Assembly (NCBI RefSeq): GCF_021728535.1
Contig: NZ_JAKKDU010000004.1
Span: 32,853-96,852, forward strand
DNA length: 64,000 bases
Source of the DNA: Wocania arenilitoris
GTDB lineage: Bacteria; Bacteroidota; Bacteroidia; Flavobacteriales; Flavobacteriaceae
Reading direction: 5' to 3'
Of the stretch, positions 63,027 to 64,000 are shown piece after piece (the stretch's first letter is position 1; the number at the start of each line of letters is the position of its first letter). The translations under genes were made by a program, and so were the position numbers. Below the pieces are notes generated by a model. It was not told the DNA's origin and searched no databases. It saw only the letters and a program-made list of their open reading frames with translations.

Positions 63027-64000
63027 TTAGTTGTTAACTCTTAATTTATTTAAAGCATCAACAACCGCATTATGCGTAACGGAATTGGTTTTAAAATGTT
63101 CGGTTAATAAACGTTTTTCTTTACCGTTAGCTTCAAATTGATTAAGGATGTTCATTAAATGCATTTTCATATGGCCTTCTTGAATTCCTGTAGTGATTAA
63201 CGAACGTAGTGCTGCAAAATTTTGTGCTAAACCAGCAACTGCTACTATTTGCATTAACTCTTTAGCTGATGGTTTATGTAGTAACTCTAATGCTAATTTT
63301 ACTAATGGATGTAAATTAGTAAGCCCGCCAACAGTACCTAAAGCTAAAGGAATTTCAATCCAAAATGTAAAAATACCATCTTCAATTTTTGCATGGGTTA
63401 AACTACTATATTTACCATGTCGAGACGCATAAGCGTGTACGCCAGCTTCAACTGCTCTAAAATCGTTGCCAGTTGCTAAAACAACCGCATCAATGCCGTT
63501 CATTATACCTTTGTTGTGCGTTACTGCACGATAAGGTTCAATCTCAGCAATGTTTACTGCTTGCACAAATTTAGTTGCAAAGTCTTTACCAACAATTAAA
63601 TCATTGTCATTTAAAACTTCAATAGGGCAACTTACTTCTGCGCGTACTAAACAATCAGGTACATAGTTTGATAAAATACTCATCACAACTTGAATTTGCC
63701 TTTCTTCTTCAGAAAAACTTTTAAATAGCAAAGCTTCATTTTTAAAAGTTTTAGCAAACTGTTCTAAGCAGGAATTTATAAAATTTGCACCCATAGCATC
63801 TAGGGTTTCAAACGATGCATGCAGTTGGTAATAACCATTTATGCCGCTAGTTTTGTCGCGTAATTCAATATCAATAATGCCGCCACCACGCGATTCCATA
63901 TTTTTGGTAATGGGTTTAGCTTCTTCTATAAGTTTTGGTTTTACATCATTAAAAAAGCTTTTTAGTTTATTCAATTCACCATGGTACATAAAGTGTACTT
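63027..64000 (-). CDS. mvaA: HMG-CoA reductase, class II type (5' end outside window)
   Basis: The C-terminal three quarters of a hydroxymethylglutaryl-CoA reductase. The frame stays open to the window edge: upstream of the first in-window ATG it reads VHF, as in the family's GQVHFxYxGELN segment, so the true start lies beyond 64000 and about 110 residues are missing. Motifs seen are ESRGGGIIDIELRD, AVTHNKGIMNGIDAVVLATGND, DFRAVEAGVHAYASRHG and the C-terminal SVTHNAVVDAL with the catalytic His. It reduces HMG-CoA to mevalonate, or the reverse, and starts the mevalonate pathway with the following GHMP kinase. Confidence 0.93.
   Translation of the reverse strand, partial: VHFMYHGELNKLKSFFNDVKPKLIEEAKPITKNMESRGGGIIDIELRDKTSGINGYYQLHASFETLDAMGANFINSCLEQFAKTFKNEALLFKSFSEEERQIQVVMSILSNYVPDCLVRAEVSCPIEVLNDNDLIVGKDFATKFVQAVNIAEIEPYRAVTHNKGIMNGIDAVVLATGNDFRAVEAGVHAYASRHGKYSSLTHAKIEDGIFTFWIEIPLALGTVGGLTNLHPLVKLALELLHKPSAKELMQIVAVAGLAQNFAALRSLITTGIQEGHMKMHLMNILNQFEANGKEKRLLTEHFKTNSVTHNAVVDALNKLRVNN

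Overview
The window is chromosomal DNA from a marine-type member of the Flavobacteriaceae (phylum Bacteroidota). Several lines of evidence support this: the strong A+T bias, TAnnTTTG-type promoter boxes, the gliding genes gldB and gldC, an exosortase of the XrtF type, a giant adhesin with a type IX secretion C-terminal domain paired with a PorP/SprF protein, TonB-dependent receptors with carboxypeptidase-like N-terminal domains, and the mreBCD-PBP2-rodA order. The species cannot be named from sequence alone.

Region 1 (1 to about 19.55 kb) is accessory. It holds decayed insertion sequences: an IS630-type transposase remnant that cuts an IS256-type transposase (1-1316), and a second, oppositely oriented IS630-type remnant (13464-14418). 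Between them lies a tightly packed ten-gene minus-strand cluster (1487-11580). From its promoter end it encodes a RhaT-like sugar/proton symporter, a solute-binding-protein-like protein without signal peptide, two CaiB/BaiF CoA-transferases, a second signal-less binding-protein-like protein, a Gfo/Idh/MocA oxidoreductase, a zinc alcohol dehydrogenase, a KduD-like SDR, a MaoC hydratase and an RraA/HMG-aldolase-like protein. A divergent IclR regulator faces it across palindromic operators. This is the best candidate for an undescribed pathway: uptake of a (deoxy)sugar or sugar acid, oxidation, CoA activation, dehydration and aldol cleavage, with two cytosolic binding-protein-fold proteins whose role is unknown. 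Next come an ECF sigma factor, an IS remnant, a FecR anti-sigma factor and a TonB-dependent transducer: a cell-surface signalling unit interrupted by the IS. The region ends in a chimeric ORF in which an IS transposase N-terminus is fused to the C-terminal half of an outer-membrane barrel.

Region 2 (about 19.55-41.65 kb) is largely core: deoxynucleoside kinase, primase, a response regulator with Glu at the phosphoacceptor position, NadE, GldB/GldC, the cell-shape operon, an Lgt that sits between mreB and purH next to a GC-rich repeat, PurH, a GAF/fRMsr protein, the XrtF pair and a heavy-metal (probably copper) handling operon.

Region 3 (41.80-53.76 kb) is bounded by two 69-bp direct repeats. 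Each contains the last 12 nt of tRNA-Phe plus its terminator, the signature of insertion at a tRNA gene. Inside are two possible structured small RNAs, a small lipoprotein, a Lys/Glu-rich secreted protein, a DUF4382-type lipoprotein, a 2725-residue SprB-like type IX adhesin and its PorP/SprF partner.

Region 4 (53.75-64 kb) is core: tRNA-Phe, coaX, envelope genes leading to lptC, a CorC/HlyC-type membrane protein, a PpiD-like foldase, and two mevalonate-pathway genes (a GHMP kinase carrying two in-frame repeat insertions, and HMG-CoA reductase running off the window).
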